From Adiantum capillus-veneris (lineage: Eukaryota > Streptophyta > Polypodiopsida > Polypodiales > Pteridaceae): a stretch of DNA of 64,000 bases. Below, in pieces: positions 33,941 through 46,172 of this stretch (the stretch's first letter is position 1; every line of letters starts with the position of its first letter). The notes under the pieces were generated by a model. The model had not been told where the DNA came from, ran no database searches, and saw nothing but the letters and a program-made list of their open reading frames with translations. The stretch lies in NCBI GenBank assembly GCA_014529385.2, contig CM043965.1, forward strand, positions 19,014,412 through 19,078,411. The letters are read 5' to 3'. The position numbers and the translations under genes are program-made.

Positions 33941-35035
33941 AGGTGTTAGTTGTGGATTTTGTTGAAAATTATACATTCAAATAACAAATGACATTCAATC
34001 CATGAATTGGTTTTCTTGCCACGTCACAATATTTGTCCACATCACATATGTGCGGATTGCCACAATAATGTCCAAAAATGCTATCATTTCTATGTATCTG
34101 ATGATAGAATCCATGATACACTATTTTGTCAAGCATTTCTTTATGCTCCATTATGGATGGTTGAAAGAGCTAGGCATATCGCTCAAAGAACATTGGATGT
34201 GGTCAGACGGTGCAGCCTCACAGTTCAAAGTAAAGAGTTCTTTCAATTTAATTGCTTGACATGGAACTCTGACAAGTTTGAAATTGGCATATCACTTTCC
34301 AGGTTCACATCATGGGAAAGGCAAACATGATGATGCAGGTGATGTTATAAAGAGGTAACTCACTTAGGAGCATCTAAAGCCACACTATATGAAATTAAAA
34401 TGTGTAGCAGATGTGGTGCCATTTTTGAGAGAAACCATGTCCAATGGGGCTACATCCACATATTCTTCTCAAGTATGATCATCTACTCAAGTGCTCTCGG
34501 AGATCAAGGAAGGTGATGTGAATAGAAGTCGATGTTGGGATCATAAACATGTGCCTAATGCACGTGGGTTACATTGTGTTAGTGGGTATTCCTTAACAAA
34601 TGTAAAAGCTCACTGGTGTAGGCAATTCTCAAGCTTCTGTACTGATGTATGCTTAGGCAGTTGGAGGAGGTGTTCTAATATGCATGGGATTATGTTATTC
34701 TTGAATCTATAGATGATTTCAAATATGTTGTCGAGATTGAAGTGTTTGCATATGAAGGACACTATGATGCATTGAGTGATGCACTTTGTGTTGGTGACAA
34801 TTTTGTTATTATAGCTCCTCATGACAATGTGGAGCTTGCGGATTTCTATGTCATTAGGGAATTTTGGAGGTCATTTGGAGGGCATTCTAAGAAAATATAT
34901 TTTTTCTCTCTCTAGAAAATTGGTATAGTAAAAGAAAAGGTGTCCTCATCAACCATTCAAAAAGTGTACTTCCAAGTGGATTCTTTGGATTCCTTAGACA
35001 TAGTCATAACGACCATGATGATTGAGCGAATTTCT
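33940..35035 (+). pseudogene. Second copy of the transposase-like gene, heavily decayed
   Basis: Pieces in several frames line up with 13270-14500: VVDFVENYTFK, DIQSMNWFSCHVTIFVHITY, then HWMWSDGAASQFKV near 34190, HHGKGKHDDAGDVIKR near 34310, and the C-terminal GDNFVIIAPHDNVELADFYV (about 34790-34855). The order and spacing match the first copy, so both descend from one family. Several stops and shifts are present, and only the region from the first Asp block onward remains. The outer gypsy inserted just after it (LTR start 35060). Confidence 0.7.
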
Positions 35036-35059
35036 CTTTTTAGTTCAATTGAATGCACC

Positions 35060-35959
35060 TGTTAGCAGCAAGCTAACACGGACAGAGCAAACAATTATTA
35101 TTTTGATAATTCGCGAATATTGTAACTCCTATTTTCTTAATAAACCGTGTAATTAATGAGCCGGGGCTACAAGCTTCCAGATTGTATCAGCCATTCAATT
35201 CCCAGCTTTGGTAGAACTCCAGATTATTACTTTTGACCACCCAAAAACCTTGGCTAGGGTATAAAAGCCAATTTTTGTAAGTTTTTTATAATTTTTTGGA
35301 TAAAAAATACTTAGTGTGAGCTAACGGCGCTCACTTCTCTCCTTCTCGCGCTTCCTACTCCCTCTCCGGTTGTCACATTGCGAATGCATTTGTTGCATTG
35401 CAGTCGTAGGTAAGAGCTCTATGCATTGACGTAAGCCATTCACATTATTTCGTAGCTTTTGGCGTCGTCGACCCACGACCTAATTTTATCATAAATAGGA
35501 ATTTTCATGTTTAAATCAAAAACTAAGCATAGGTGGGGTATTGGGGCATCATTGCTAAGCATTTAGATGCATTCTGGGTCGAAAACGACTAGGTCAAAAA
35601 CCCACTGTTGTTAATAATCACGATTTTGGAACTTGACCTAAAGTGGGGTTTGAGGCCATAGGCATGTGTGCTTAGGTCTTATAAACTTGTCCTAGAGGTT
35701 TCATTACATTTGGATGTCATTTGATGTTGTAACGGATGTGATTTGCTTGCCGATGAGCGATTGGCTTTTGGTGATTTCAGTCACTTGAGTGTAGCTTGAG
35801 TTAGATGCGAGTTGTTAGTTGTTTTCCAAGATATTGACAACCTCTTGTAGCCTCTATGCACTAGTCGAGTCAGCTTTGTCCCATGGTTTGACAAATTAAT
35901 CGTGGTTCTTGTTAATACCGCAATAAGATAGGATGGTGAGGTTAGACATGCGTCCCACA
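35060..35959 (+). repeat. Outer gypsy 5' LTR
   Basis: 900 bp, TG...CA, matched by 61244-62176. A TATAAAA box lies at 35260-35266. The first 19 bases form a small inverted repeat (TGTTAGC...GCTAACA). Confidence 0.9.
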
Positions 35960-35983
35960 TTTGGCACCATTGCCGGGGATTGA
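35960..35983 (+). promoter_or_regulatory. Outer gypsy primer-binding site, tRNA-Asp-like
   Basis: TTGGCACCATTGCCGGGGAT directly after the LTR closely follows the TGGCGCCGTTGCCGGGGA sequence used by plant gypsy lineages primed by tRNA-Asp, with changes at the two CpG positions (CGCC to CACC, CGTT to CATT). Confidence 0.75.
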
Positions 35984-36775
35984 AGAGACCTAAACTAGGG
36001 AAAAACACAAGCGTCTTGTGTAATTGTCCTTTAACTTCCTCTAGGTTTGCCTAGAGTTCAAAACTCTCTTTTAGAAACCGCATAGCTTAAGATTGTCGTC
36101 TTTTGTTGTATAGAGGTAGCTTGGAAGTAATCGTACTTTTTGAGTACCTTTAGGACTATGGGATTGTAGATTTAGATTAGGATTGGGAGAATGATTGGTA
36201 GAAGAGACAAATCTTAAGATAAGACTCTGAAAAACATAAAAAAAAACAAGAAAATGAGTGTTTGTGGACAATTTCCACAACCCCATTGCATGAGAAACTA
36301 GGAGTAGGGTAAGTATGCAAATTTATCATTTATCTGTCCGCAGACTACAAGTTGTATACTTGCCAAACCAATCCAAAAAGAAGAAAAAAGTGACAAAAGT
36401 AAATAATCGCGATTATTTACTTCTGCTATCTAGAGACTTCAAATTTGACTTTTGGGCTTATACAATATTGGACCATCATAATATAAGGCCATAGGGAAAT
36501 TTTGGGTTCAATCGGATCAAAATTGGTACAGATACACTCAGTTTACAGATTGTAGATTAGACCTTTGGTTTTGCTAAGCTGAATCTGAAAGTCAAAATTT
36601 TGACTTCCATAGCACAACGTGAAGTGAAATACAGAGACCAATCACTATCACTAGAGTTCTCAAGAGCTCTACTGTCCTTATAGAAAAATAGCTAATTTGA
36701 TAAATTTTGTAGAGGAATCAGGTAGCAGACAAGGAATCAGTGGCTTGACAGAAAGTTGCAATTGAATCGTGGACA
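35984..36775 (+). other. Outer gypsy leader with a 26-bp palindrome
   Basis: No gene is seen in this 0.8-kb leader. A perfect 26-bp palindrome centred on TAATCGCGATTA lies at 36397-36422, and weaker forms recur elsewhere in this element. Confidence 0.65.
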
Positions 36776-38438
36776 TTGACAACAAGTCAATCCCAGGTGA
36801 GCACTCTATCCAGGGCTTCATACGTCTATATGAACCTTAGATTCGGTCGTGTAATAGGAAATCAAGGCCTATTCGGGGAAAACACCAGTAGAGTATCCAC
36901 TAAAGAAAGTGTGAATCAAGGCAATTCCTTGCACACAATTCCTGAAGAACTCTCGGACACTTTTTCAGATTCAACATCCGAAATGTCTTCTTACTCGACT
37001 CACTCTGAAACCAGAACGACAATGCGCTATAAGCATATACTCTCTTTTTTTACAAGACCAATCGTCATGGAGCCCAAGTTTACTTGGATCCTAACGAAGA
37101 GTATGCTATTCGCATTGATGATCATGGTATTGAGTTCGAAGAAGAAGTTAGGGCCCACAAATAAGGAAAAATGTACATGGATCGAAATGGAACTCAATAT
37201 GTACAAGTCAAAAACCTGGATGTGATAGACAATTGGGGCTTAGAAGTAAACACTATAATCCCATATATGTCAGCAAAAGAAGGACCGCCAACCTTGGAAT
37301 TCAAGGGATACGATCAAGTAGACTTGAAGCCTTTGAAACGTCTTGGTACGGATAATCCTAGGATTGGAGTCTATTGTTGGGAAGATAGAAACATAAAAGA
37401 TCTTTTGTGGACTTCTCATGCTAGACCAGGGCAACTAATGGCCATGAAGATCTTCTATATACTCAAAATCAAAGATAAGGGATCTGCGGATCTACCAACT
37501 TACTTGTTTAGGGATTGTTATAACAACAACTTTGTTATGATGACTCTTGAGGAGGTAGAACAAACCAAATACCAGGGGTATTCCATACGGGATTGGATAT
37601 TGGGTCAAGGACCAGAAACCACTCCAAGAGACGAACATCGTGAGAGATCATCTAAGAGTAATGTGAAGAAACCAGAAACCACCTCATCACATAGAAAATT
37701 GGGTGACACTAAGGCTAGCCCAGGGCTACATGAGTCACTATTTTTGACAGATTGGTTTGAAAGACTCGGAACAAGACCAACTCCCAAAAGACCTAGACTT
37801 TAACCGAATAGACGTGTCACACGAGTTGATTTCTAAAAATGGGTCAGAAAATACAGTGGATCAGGGGATTCATATGACCACTTAGCAAGATTCAAGCAAG
37901 TGCTAAGAGCAGAGCGTATATTGGACTTCCATACTCAATTCGAGGGATTTGGAATGACATTAGAAGGAAAAGCTTTGACATGGTTTCAAAACATTCCACC
38001 AAGGTCAATCATGGATTTGAATATGTCGGCTCAAGGATTTGTAGTGCTTGTTCTAAAATGGGGATTAAACATGATACGGTAGCTCAAATCTACAGGTTCA
38101 AACAGAAACATGGTGAGTCTGTTAAGGATTGTGCAACTCGAATGAAACAATACATTACCAGATGCCCAAAGATGGAGATACCTATAGAGGAGCGACTTGT
38201 ATCATTGTTTCTGGAGGGATTGCTAAACAAAGAACTTCATGCTATACTCTATAGTAAAAAGCATACAACCCTAGAGGCGTGTGTGTCTGATGCTATCGAC
38301 CTAGGAGACAATTGTGAGATCTTTAATGAAGAGGATGTCCCTAAGGATAACCAAAGCGAGAAGACTACATTCACAAAACCAGCACAAGTGGAAACGGCTG
38401 CTGTGGCATCACTCTCAGCCTGTAAAAAGGATGAATGA
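36776..38438 (+). pseudogene. gag: Outer gypsy gag
   Basis: The first frame (36776 on) is Ser/Thr-rich. After a shift near 37180 the frame to 37803 carries a region with no domain I can name. The retrotransposon gag domain is split between frames at about 37880-38040 and 38040-38438: FHTQFEGFGMTLEGKALTWF, then QIYRFKQKHGESVKDCATRM, CPKMEIPIEERLVSLFLEGL. Several frameshifts and stops separate the pieces. Gag would form the particle that packages the element RNA. Confidence 0.75.
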
Positions 38439-40694
38439 CATGATGAACAATATGCAAAAGGATGAATGACATGATGAACAATATGCAAAAAGCACCTATG
38501 AGAGGACCAGGACAGGGGATATCCCCACAAGGACAACCAAATAGGCCACAAAAATGGTGTGCAATCGAGGGTAAATGGAACAACCACTAGACCCATGAGT
38601 GCTACTTCAGACCAAAGTATGATGGGAATGTTCAGTACGTGCCCATGAGGCCACAAGGACAACCCTTGTACAAATATCAACCTAATGTGGCTCAAGTTCA
38701 AAGACCACCAATGGGTATGGAGAGACCTCAACCTGTGTTGGGACAAAAACCTCCTTATCTAGGACATAATGTGGTGCCTGTAAAGTACATGCACTCAGAA
38801 GGAGTCATAGATGAACAAGCATTAGTGCCTGAGTCTAGTCCATCTACAATAATGGTAGAGGGAGATTGGTATAGTACACAACCACCACCAATGGAGGAAC
38901 CGTGACATATGCTCCACCAGAGCTCCCACCAATGTATTATGTAGCTAATCAAGGTGTCAGACCTCCCATGGGAAGACCCATGATGAAGCCCAAAACAAGA
39001 AACTATCATAACTGTGGTGCTGATGACCATTGGAAGAACAAAAGTCTAGAGCCTGACAAAAACCTCAAACCAATTGAAGTCTATTGCATACAATGTTGCA
39101 AAAAGGGAGGACACTTTCCAGAAGATTTTCCTAAGAATCCTTTGAATAAGGGAAAAACTATAGTCAACGTAGTCCAAGTGATGCCTAGTAGCTCATCAGA
39201 GAGCGAACCGATTGTTCCAATCAAAGTAATCACTAGAGCCCAGGCAAAGAAAAAGAAACACAATTCCTCTGATGATTCGGAGAACACAAAAGTTTCTTCT
39301 CAAAGAATCAAAAGGAGCAGAAGCAAAAGATATGAGATGAGAAAACAAAAACAACGGGTTGAAAACGAAGAGAAAGCAAAAGTTCTAGTCCAGGACAAGT
39401 CGAAAGAAACTGGCAGTGAATTCGAGGAAACAATCGTGAAATCTGGAGGATCCATTCTGGTTGATAAAATTTTTGATCCTATCAATGCTGCCTTGGAAGC
39501 CTACCAAGTTGGACTAAAAGCAGGCCCAAACATGGAAAACAAATGGAAAAACTATCCATATCTAGACATGGAAGCAGCTAAGCTCGAAGATTATCAAAAT
39601 TTGGTAAGAATCACGTAGGAAATAATGGATGTATTTCAAAACCAAAAGAGCTTGCGGTAGAAGAAACGAAAGCAAAATCCGATGTGGTGACAGAACCCCA
39701 CCTTGAAACAAATGAACCAGAGCTCATAGTGCCGGACAGTGAAGATGCTTTAGACGGAATTCCATTCGTGGAGGAAGATTGGCCAGGACACTTATGGGAA
39801 AAGGTAAGGGAGATCAATGATGTGAGCCTAACTTTAAAGTCAGCTCCTATAGATGAAGTCTGGTTGGATAACCTACCATATAATATAAAGAAGGATATAC
39901 AATCATTATACAGGGATTGCGGATCAGAGGCTTCAAGAATATCTAAACCTTTGACATTAAAAACATTACCTTCGTACTTGGGAGACAACAAAGATGAATC
40001 CATCATTTGCAAGACCACTCAAGTAAGAAGAGTCAAACAGACCCTAGAAGTGGACAACATTCACTCAATAACGTCTACACCTATCCAATGCACTCTTACT
40101 TTGGGAGAGCTGTTGAAACTCAATCCATACTTATGGAATGATTTACAAAAAACTCTAGAAAAGGTGGGGATAACGGGGTTCATCTCTAAGAATCTGGGAA
40201 ACTTGAAAAATGAAACGGGAAACAAAGAGATACGATCAGTTCCTATGAACAAGGTCGGACAATATTATGAAGGGAAAGAAGGAAACACTACCCTCCTAGT
40301 GAAATATAATGACATTGAAATCATGGCAATACTGGATAGTGGAGCGGGCATAGCCATAGCCACTAAAGTAGTATGGGAATCCTGGGGATAGCCAACCATT
40401 TGACAAACGCGAATAAAATTGCAGTTGGCTAACAGACACATTGAAAGACCATTAGGGCTACTAGAAAAAGTGATAGTCAACTCCTGTGGGATTGAATATC
40501 AACAAACTTTTGCCATAATAGACTTTGGGAAAAAACTCAACTATGAAATCATATTGGGAAGACCTTTCATGCAACAGGTACAGCTTATTCAAGATTGGAG
40601 AAATGACTATATGTACTTGAAACAGGTGGGATCTATAACAAGAGTCAATCTAAAGGACCACACCTATAGAGACGTCTTGAGAACACCCATCTAG
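38439..40694 (+). pseudogene. Outer gypsy gag tail, zinc-knuckle remnants and protease
   Basis: 38450-38900 is Pro/Gln/Met-rich linker. In the frame 38902-39618 two degenerate CCHC knuckles appear (YHNCGADDHWKNKS and YCIQCCKKGGHF), each missing ligands, followed by a Lys/Ser-rich tail. The frame 39684-40391 ends with the retropepsin site AILDSGAGIAIATKVV (catalytic Asp codon 40335-40337). The next frame (40419-40694) carries the partner strand YEIILGRPFMQQVQLIQDW. Such proteases release Gag and Pol proteins from the precursor. Confidence 0.75.
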
Positions 40695-41460
40695 GAGTTT
40701 GATTCAGTCTCTTCGGCTGAAACTAAACTTCCTTCTTGGCTAAACAAAGACACTCCTATTTAGATGTGCGGAGCTTCAAAAAATGGAAGCTTAAGATGAG
40801 AGGAATGTATCCTAGAAAGGGACTGTACAGACGAAGCCTACATACCTGAACCCTTCCCACAGCATTTATTCAAACCATTCGGGTGGACTCAAATCTTAGC
40901 GACAATGGATATATGTGTGAATACATCTATGCCTACTCAATTTCGCAATGAGGATGGCTACAACATAATTCCCATCCAAATCATGCCAGTCCTTAACAGT
41001 GAAAATAAGGGTGAGGAAACAAAGGACTTGATGAAAGCTCAGCAAGTCTTTTTTGACCTCTATTACGATGCAACTGTTGAGTTGGATGAACACTCAACTA
41101 CCTCCAAAGATTCGGGATCCGAAAAAGAACATACGAGAGCTCAACTACTCTTAAGGGGAAGGGAGGAAAAGTTTTTGACTTTCCAAACTAGAAATCAAGA
41201 AGACAAAAATGGTATAAAAGAAAGAGGGACACTAAAATTGTGAAACCACGACCTATGCCATCAATCTCCAGTAAAACACAATTCCTGATGCAGATAGATG
41301 CTAATGATTGTGTCAAAGACAAAATAACTAGTAGATATCCTTCAAATGGAGACTAAAAAATGTCTCAGACATCAAGAAAAACAAGGAAGGGTACTCAAGA
41401 AGAACATCAGGATAAAAAACCACTCATGACAGAGTCGAACAGAAAAAGAAATATCAAGAG
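40695..41460 (+). other. Protease-RT linker, decayed
   Basis: Short charged frames (for example 40905-41243) without recognisable domains. It sits where gypsy elements carry a linker between protease and reverse transcriptase. Confidence 0.5.
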
Positions 41461-42790
41461 TTGAAAAAATCTCTAAAGGAGATATACACCACCGAAATGG
41501 AAACAACGGAAGAGGATGGGAAGGATGTAATGCATGTTCCATCCCATTACAAAAAGTATACTCTCCAAGATCGGAAAATCATAATCGAACAACCAGTCAG
41601 GGAACTACGAAAACAAGGCGAGTCTTATGAGTACCTAATTGTGGTAGTACCTAAGAAGAATGGGAAATTACGAGTGTGTGTTAATCTCAAAAAAGTGAAT
41701 GCAGCTACCATTAGAGACAACTTTCCTCTTTTGATAAGTGAACACGTTTTAGAACGAGTGGCAGGAAAAGAAGCTTACAGCTTCCTAGATGATTTTTTGG
41801 GATACAATCAACTTTTGGTTGACGCAAAAGATCAACACAAAACTGCTTTTGCAACAGAATGGGGTATATTTGCCTATCGGCTTATGCCGTTTGGGTTAAC
41901 TGATGCTCCAGCCACATTTCAGAGATGATGAGCCATGGTTTCAAAGAGCATCTTCAGAAATTCTTGGAAGTATACATGGATGATTTATGTATACATTCGT
42001 CAATCCGAGCTGATCATTTTGAACACCTCAAAAAGGTATTCGAGAAATGTAGACTTTACAGAATTTGCTTAAACCCTGAAAAGTGCACATTCATGGGAAG
42101 ACAAGGAAAAATTCTTGGACATATAGTGTCTAAAAATGGCATAGCTACTGATTTTAAATAGATTCATGTCATTGCTGATTTGCAAGACCAACAACAGTCA
42201 AAGGGGTACAAGCCTTCATGGGACATTGTGGATATTACCGACGGTTCATCTACATGTATGCCATAATTGCAAAACCCATGTATAGCTTGATTATGCACTT
42301 TGAATGGACTGAGGCATATGAAGAATCCTTCATGAAGCTTAAGCAAGCCCTCACCTCAACTCCAATATTGAAAGCACCCGATTGGGATAAAGTATTCCAA
42401 GTACACGTTGATGCTTCAAACTTTGCTATTGGTTGTATACTAGCCCAACCAAGAGATGGGAAAATTGACTTTCTTATTTCTTATGCTAGCCGACAATTAA
42501 ATATGGCAGAAAATAATTACACCACCACTGAAAGAGAAGGACTAGGAATGATCTATGATGTTAAAAATTATAGACATTACCTATTGGCCAATAAGTTTGT
42601 GTTCTTTGTGGACCACCAAGCTTTGTTATATTTGGTCAACAAGCCATGCAGCACAGGGAGAATAGTGCGATGATTCATCATTCTTATCGAATTTGATCTC
42701 ACTGTGGTTGTTAAAAAAGGCACTACACATCAACGAGCAGATCATGTGTCCAGAATTTTTTTGAGGGAATCACCTAAAGGGGTAGATGAT
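41461..42790 (+). pseudogene. Outer gypsy reverse transcriptase and RNase H
   Basis: 41461-41928 contains VVPKKNGKLRVCVNLKKVN, FLGYNQLLVDAKDQHKTAF and RLMPFGLTDAPATFQR. After a frame change the catalytic loop VYMDDLCIHSS is intact (YMDD at 41973-41984). 42218-42673 holds the connection and RNase H: HVDASNFAIGCILAQPRDGK, SYASRQLNMAENNYTTTERE, FFVDHQALLYLVNKP. A stop at 42671-42673 precedes the ADHVSRI end. No second RNase H is seen, which separates this element from the nested one. Confidence 0.88.
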
Positions 42791-42899
42791 GATCTACCAG
42801 TTGCCTATTTGTTCTCCGTGGAAATGATACCAAGATGGTGAGAAAAAATTGTGTCATTAATGATGATAGCTCAAGTGGATTCACCACTTCCTATCATAG

Positions 42900-44500
42900 T
42901 TAATTTAATCAAGCAATCGGCTACGTATCAATTACTAGCTAGAAGGCTATATAAAAGAAATCAAGACGGGATATTGCTTTTATGCATTAACCCTGAAGGA
43001 AGGGATTAGTACCTAAGTCAAGCACATGTTACCATAGTAGGACTTCACTTTGCGAAAGACCAAACTATGGAACAAATCTTAAGACTATGAGGAGAGATGT
43101 TCGATCTTTTGTAATAGATTGCCCTCCATGTCAGAAACAACAACCCATTCCTCACGTAACATTGTTTCAAATGTCACCTGTTCCTAAGTGGAGTAACTAT
43201 CTGGTCACTTACTTATCAAGTCGAACATTTCCTGAGGATATGAGTAAACGACATCAAAGAGCAATTGAAATGGAAGCAAGAGACTATGCTCTTATTGAGA
43301 ACCAATTATATTGGCAAGGTAAAGGTCAACATTTGCGTCTTTGTGCAAATAAAAATGAGTATATTTCGATTATAGAACAAGCACATGCTGGATTAGTTGG
43401 AGGTCACTTTTCTAGTGAGACCACCGCAAGAGCAATCTTGATGGCAGGCATATGGTGTCCAAAACTTTTTGCAGATGCCAAAGAATATGTTTAAAGGTGT
43501 GATGCTTGTCAACAAGCAAAAATGCCAACACGAGTAGACAGCATACCCTTAAGACCAATGATGGGGGCCAGAGCCTTCGCAAAATGGGGTATAGATTTTG
43601 TGGGACCGATACAGCCGCCTGCTTATAGAACCCAAGCTCAATATATCATTGTAGCTACGGACTATTTGACCAAATGGGCCGAGGCTAAAGAGACTCAAAA
43701 GAATGATGCCAGAACCACTGCTGCATTCTTATATGAGTGTGTATTCATAAGGTATGGACTCCAATAGAGATTTTCAGTGATCGGGGAACTCATTTCCTCA
43801 ACGAGGTAATTTATAGTATCTGCTAAATGAGCTTATGGTTATCCATAACAAATCAGCTCCCTATCACCCACAAGAAAATGGAACTGACCATATGAATAAA
43901 ATTCTTAGCTCAATACTGACCAAAGTGGTTAGTTCAGGAAGGACCGACGGGGGAAATGAATCTCCATGCTGCTCTATGGGCTTATCGAGTTTCATTCAAA
44001 ACAGCTTTAAATGCTACACCCTTTAACCTTGTTTATGGTCTTGATGCCATACTACCAATAGAATTTCTATTGCGGACATTAAGGGTAGCACAGACTCTCG
44101 AGTGGACTGGACATGAATTTTCAGAAAGACTTGAAGATTTGGAAAATCTAGACAAGCAAAGGCTAACTGCTGTAGCTCATTTCTATGCACAAAAGAGGAA
44201 ACAAAAACAGTTTTTTGATTCCCACTTAATCACCAAAATTTTCAAGAAAGGGGACTTAGTTCTAGTCTATTCCCTTAAGTAGCACATTCCTAAGTTTAAG
44301 AAAAAGGAAAATGGACCATTTATCATTGAAGATGTATTCCCAAGTGGAGCAGTAAAATTGTCAACCATAGATGGTGAGCCAATGGCTAATTGGATTAGTG
44401 GATGTCGTTTAAAGAAATACAATTTGCCACTAACCAATGAATTGCTAGAGAAAATGCATGCAGCCAAACAAAGGAAGATGTAGCGACAACAGGTTATTGA
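42900..44500 (+). pseudogene. Outer gypsy integrase with duplicated HHCC zinc finger
   Basis: Two N-terminal integrase fingers follow one another. The first has AHVTIVGLH (about 43023-43052) and DCPPC (about 43120). The second has AHAGLVGGH (43382-43410) and RCDACQ (43495-43512). The catalytic core has GIDFVGPIQ with the first Asp, and SDRGTHF (about 43778) with the second. At the third site the frame reads ENGTDHMNK, where a Glu is normally found. The tail (about 43956-44450) reads WAYRVSFKTALNATPF, LVYGLDAILPIEF, GDLVLVYSLK and ANWISGCRLKKYNLP. There are stops at about 43492 and 43767 and at least two frameshifts. Confidence 0.82.
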
Positions 44501-44605
44501 TGAATCCCAAGAGGAAGCTAGACCTCGGGTACTCAAGTGTAAAGCTGCTCTCAAGAATCAACAGATACCGATTTCCATTAACACTTTGGAAATAGACGAT
44601 CGACA

Positions 44606-44980
44606 ATGGGAATACCTAAAGATGCAGTTTCAATAGATGATGACTGGTTAGATGGAATGGATCTCCGCATCAAAGTAGAGCTCAACAATCATAGCACCAA
44701 TGCTTTGGTAGACACAAGAGCTAGAGTGAATGCAGTCAGTTATTCCACATACAAGAAAGAAACAAATCAAGCATTGACCGCAAGAATAATGACAATCAAA
44801 GGACAACAAGAATCCGACTCCAACATTGGGAGTGGTCAACTTGAACGTGGTAGTACATGGATGTTCATGTCCGCATAAGTTTGTCTGCTTGCCAGATGAA
44901 CACATGAATGAGACTATGATTCTTGGTATTCCTTGGATGCAGACATACAAAGCAGTACCAGATTGGGATACAAATTAGCT
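44606..44980 (+). pseudogene. Second retropepsin-like domain after integrase
   Basis: This frame reads RIKVELNNHSTNALVDTRARVNAVSYSTYK, with DTRA (Asp codon 44711-44713) in the place of the DTGA/DSGA active site. After a one-base shift near 44830 it continues VVNLNVVVHGC then NETMILGIPWMQTYKAVPDW, the ILG-PW strand and Asp-Trp end typical of retropepsin-like proteases. It lies downstream of integrase, whereas the regular protease is at about 40.3 kb. The Gly to Arg change would inactivate it. It could be a captured protease from another element or a real extra domain of this family. Confidence 0.6.
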
Positions 44981-45554
44981 AAAGCTATCACTGTTCCCAT
45001 TGCACCAAGAAAAGTGGAATGGAAAAGGTGCAATCAAAGGACCAGTCCATGAAGAAAATATTCTCCATCCCCTCGACGAACAAATGCTACAAGTAGCATG
45101 TAAGGAGTGGGTACCAAAAGCACAACTTGTGGATAAACCCAATCATATCTGGGTACCTAAAATTTCACCAATGAAACAGAAGACGGTTCCAAGGATTCGA
45201 GCATCTATGATCAAGGAACCTAACATGAAAAAGGTTTGGAAGAAAAAAGAGCACATATCTTCCCCACACAACACAAAACCAACCAAACAGTGGCAAGTTA
45301 AGTCTCAACGGACTCTCAACCACCATGCACCAAGCAAACCGAGCTACCAATGGCGAGAAAAAACTCGACAACCGTCTAAAGTGCTACCAACAGCTCAAGC
45401 AATCAGCGTGCTTAAACACCCTGTGGTACTATCAAGCAAAGAGCACAAAGGCTACAGGATTTGGTCTTTGAAAGACACCAGCAGCAAACCTCGACATCGG
45501 AAACCCTTGAGTTATTTACTCAAGACCCAACTCTTGTACAACATATTGAGTTGA
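44981..45554 (+). other. Lys/Gln/Pro-rich ORF after the second protease-like domain
   Basis: A 184-codon frame (45000-45554) rich in Lys, Gln, Pro and Ser, with the phrase WVPK occurring twice (KEWVPKAQL and HIWVPKISP). No domain is recognised. It has no internal stop, which is notable in such a decayed element. It probably continues the polyprotein tail, but that is inference. Confidence 0.4.
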
Positions 45555-46172
45555 ATTGCATTGATCTTCATATCATGGTAGAGCCAATCAAGGCTATTCA
45601 TAGACACAATTGTTCAACCCATGCACACAGTCGTCCCGGAGAACGCCCTCTCGGAGGGGTGGAAGGGTAGTACTAAATACTATGTAATTAAGGGCAATGT
45701 TTGAAGAGGGAGGAAAAAGTTTCATGTTAACGTGTGATTTTTGCAAAATTACCTAATAATGTCCTTATAATTCATCAACTGGGAAAAAGTCACTGAGAAT
45801 ATCTTCCCGAAGAGTGTAAATATTGTATATACTATCAGAAAATCATTAAAAATAGTCCTTTTTGGGTATTTTTCATCATTTTTGCTGATAGGAAGGCTTA
45901 AAAATGGAGAAATCTGACAAAAAACAATAAAGCTGTGTTTTTAAAGGGATTTTCTTAATAATTGGATTTTCACTTTACTTTTTTAGAGCATTTTTCTATT
46001 TTGTTTGATTTTTTCAATAAAAAGATCAAAAATTAATAATAAATAGCAGGGAAGCTCAGATGGAAAATTGGAAGACACGCTGGTGATAAAGAAGACAAGG
46101 CGGACAAGCTTAAAAAGTTTCAACGAAATCAGAAGATGGAAGCGGGAAGCCTAAATTAGGCGCCCAGGCCTA
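45555..46172. other. Outer gypsy spacer before the nested insertion
   Basis: Non-coding and AT-rich, with a purine-rich phrase GAAGAGGGAGGAAAAAG near 45702 that resembles a polypurine tract but is not followed by an LTR. The last five bases, GCCTA, are the target site of the nested gypsy. Confidence 0.6.

Noticed and set aside
45695-45720. 3' end of the outer gypsy at the purine-rich tract near 45702
   Set aside because: No LTR follows it, and the real polypurine tract with a 3' LTR is at 61231-61243.
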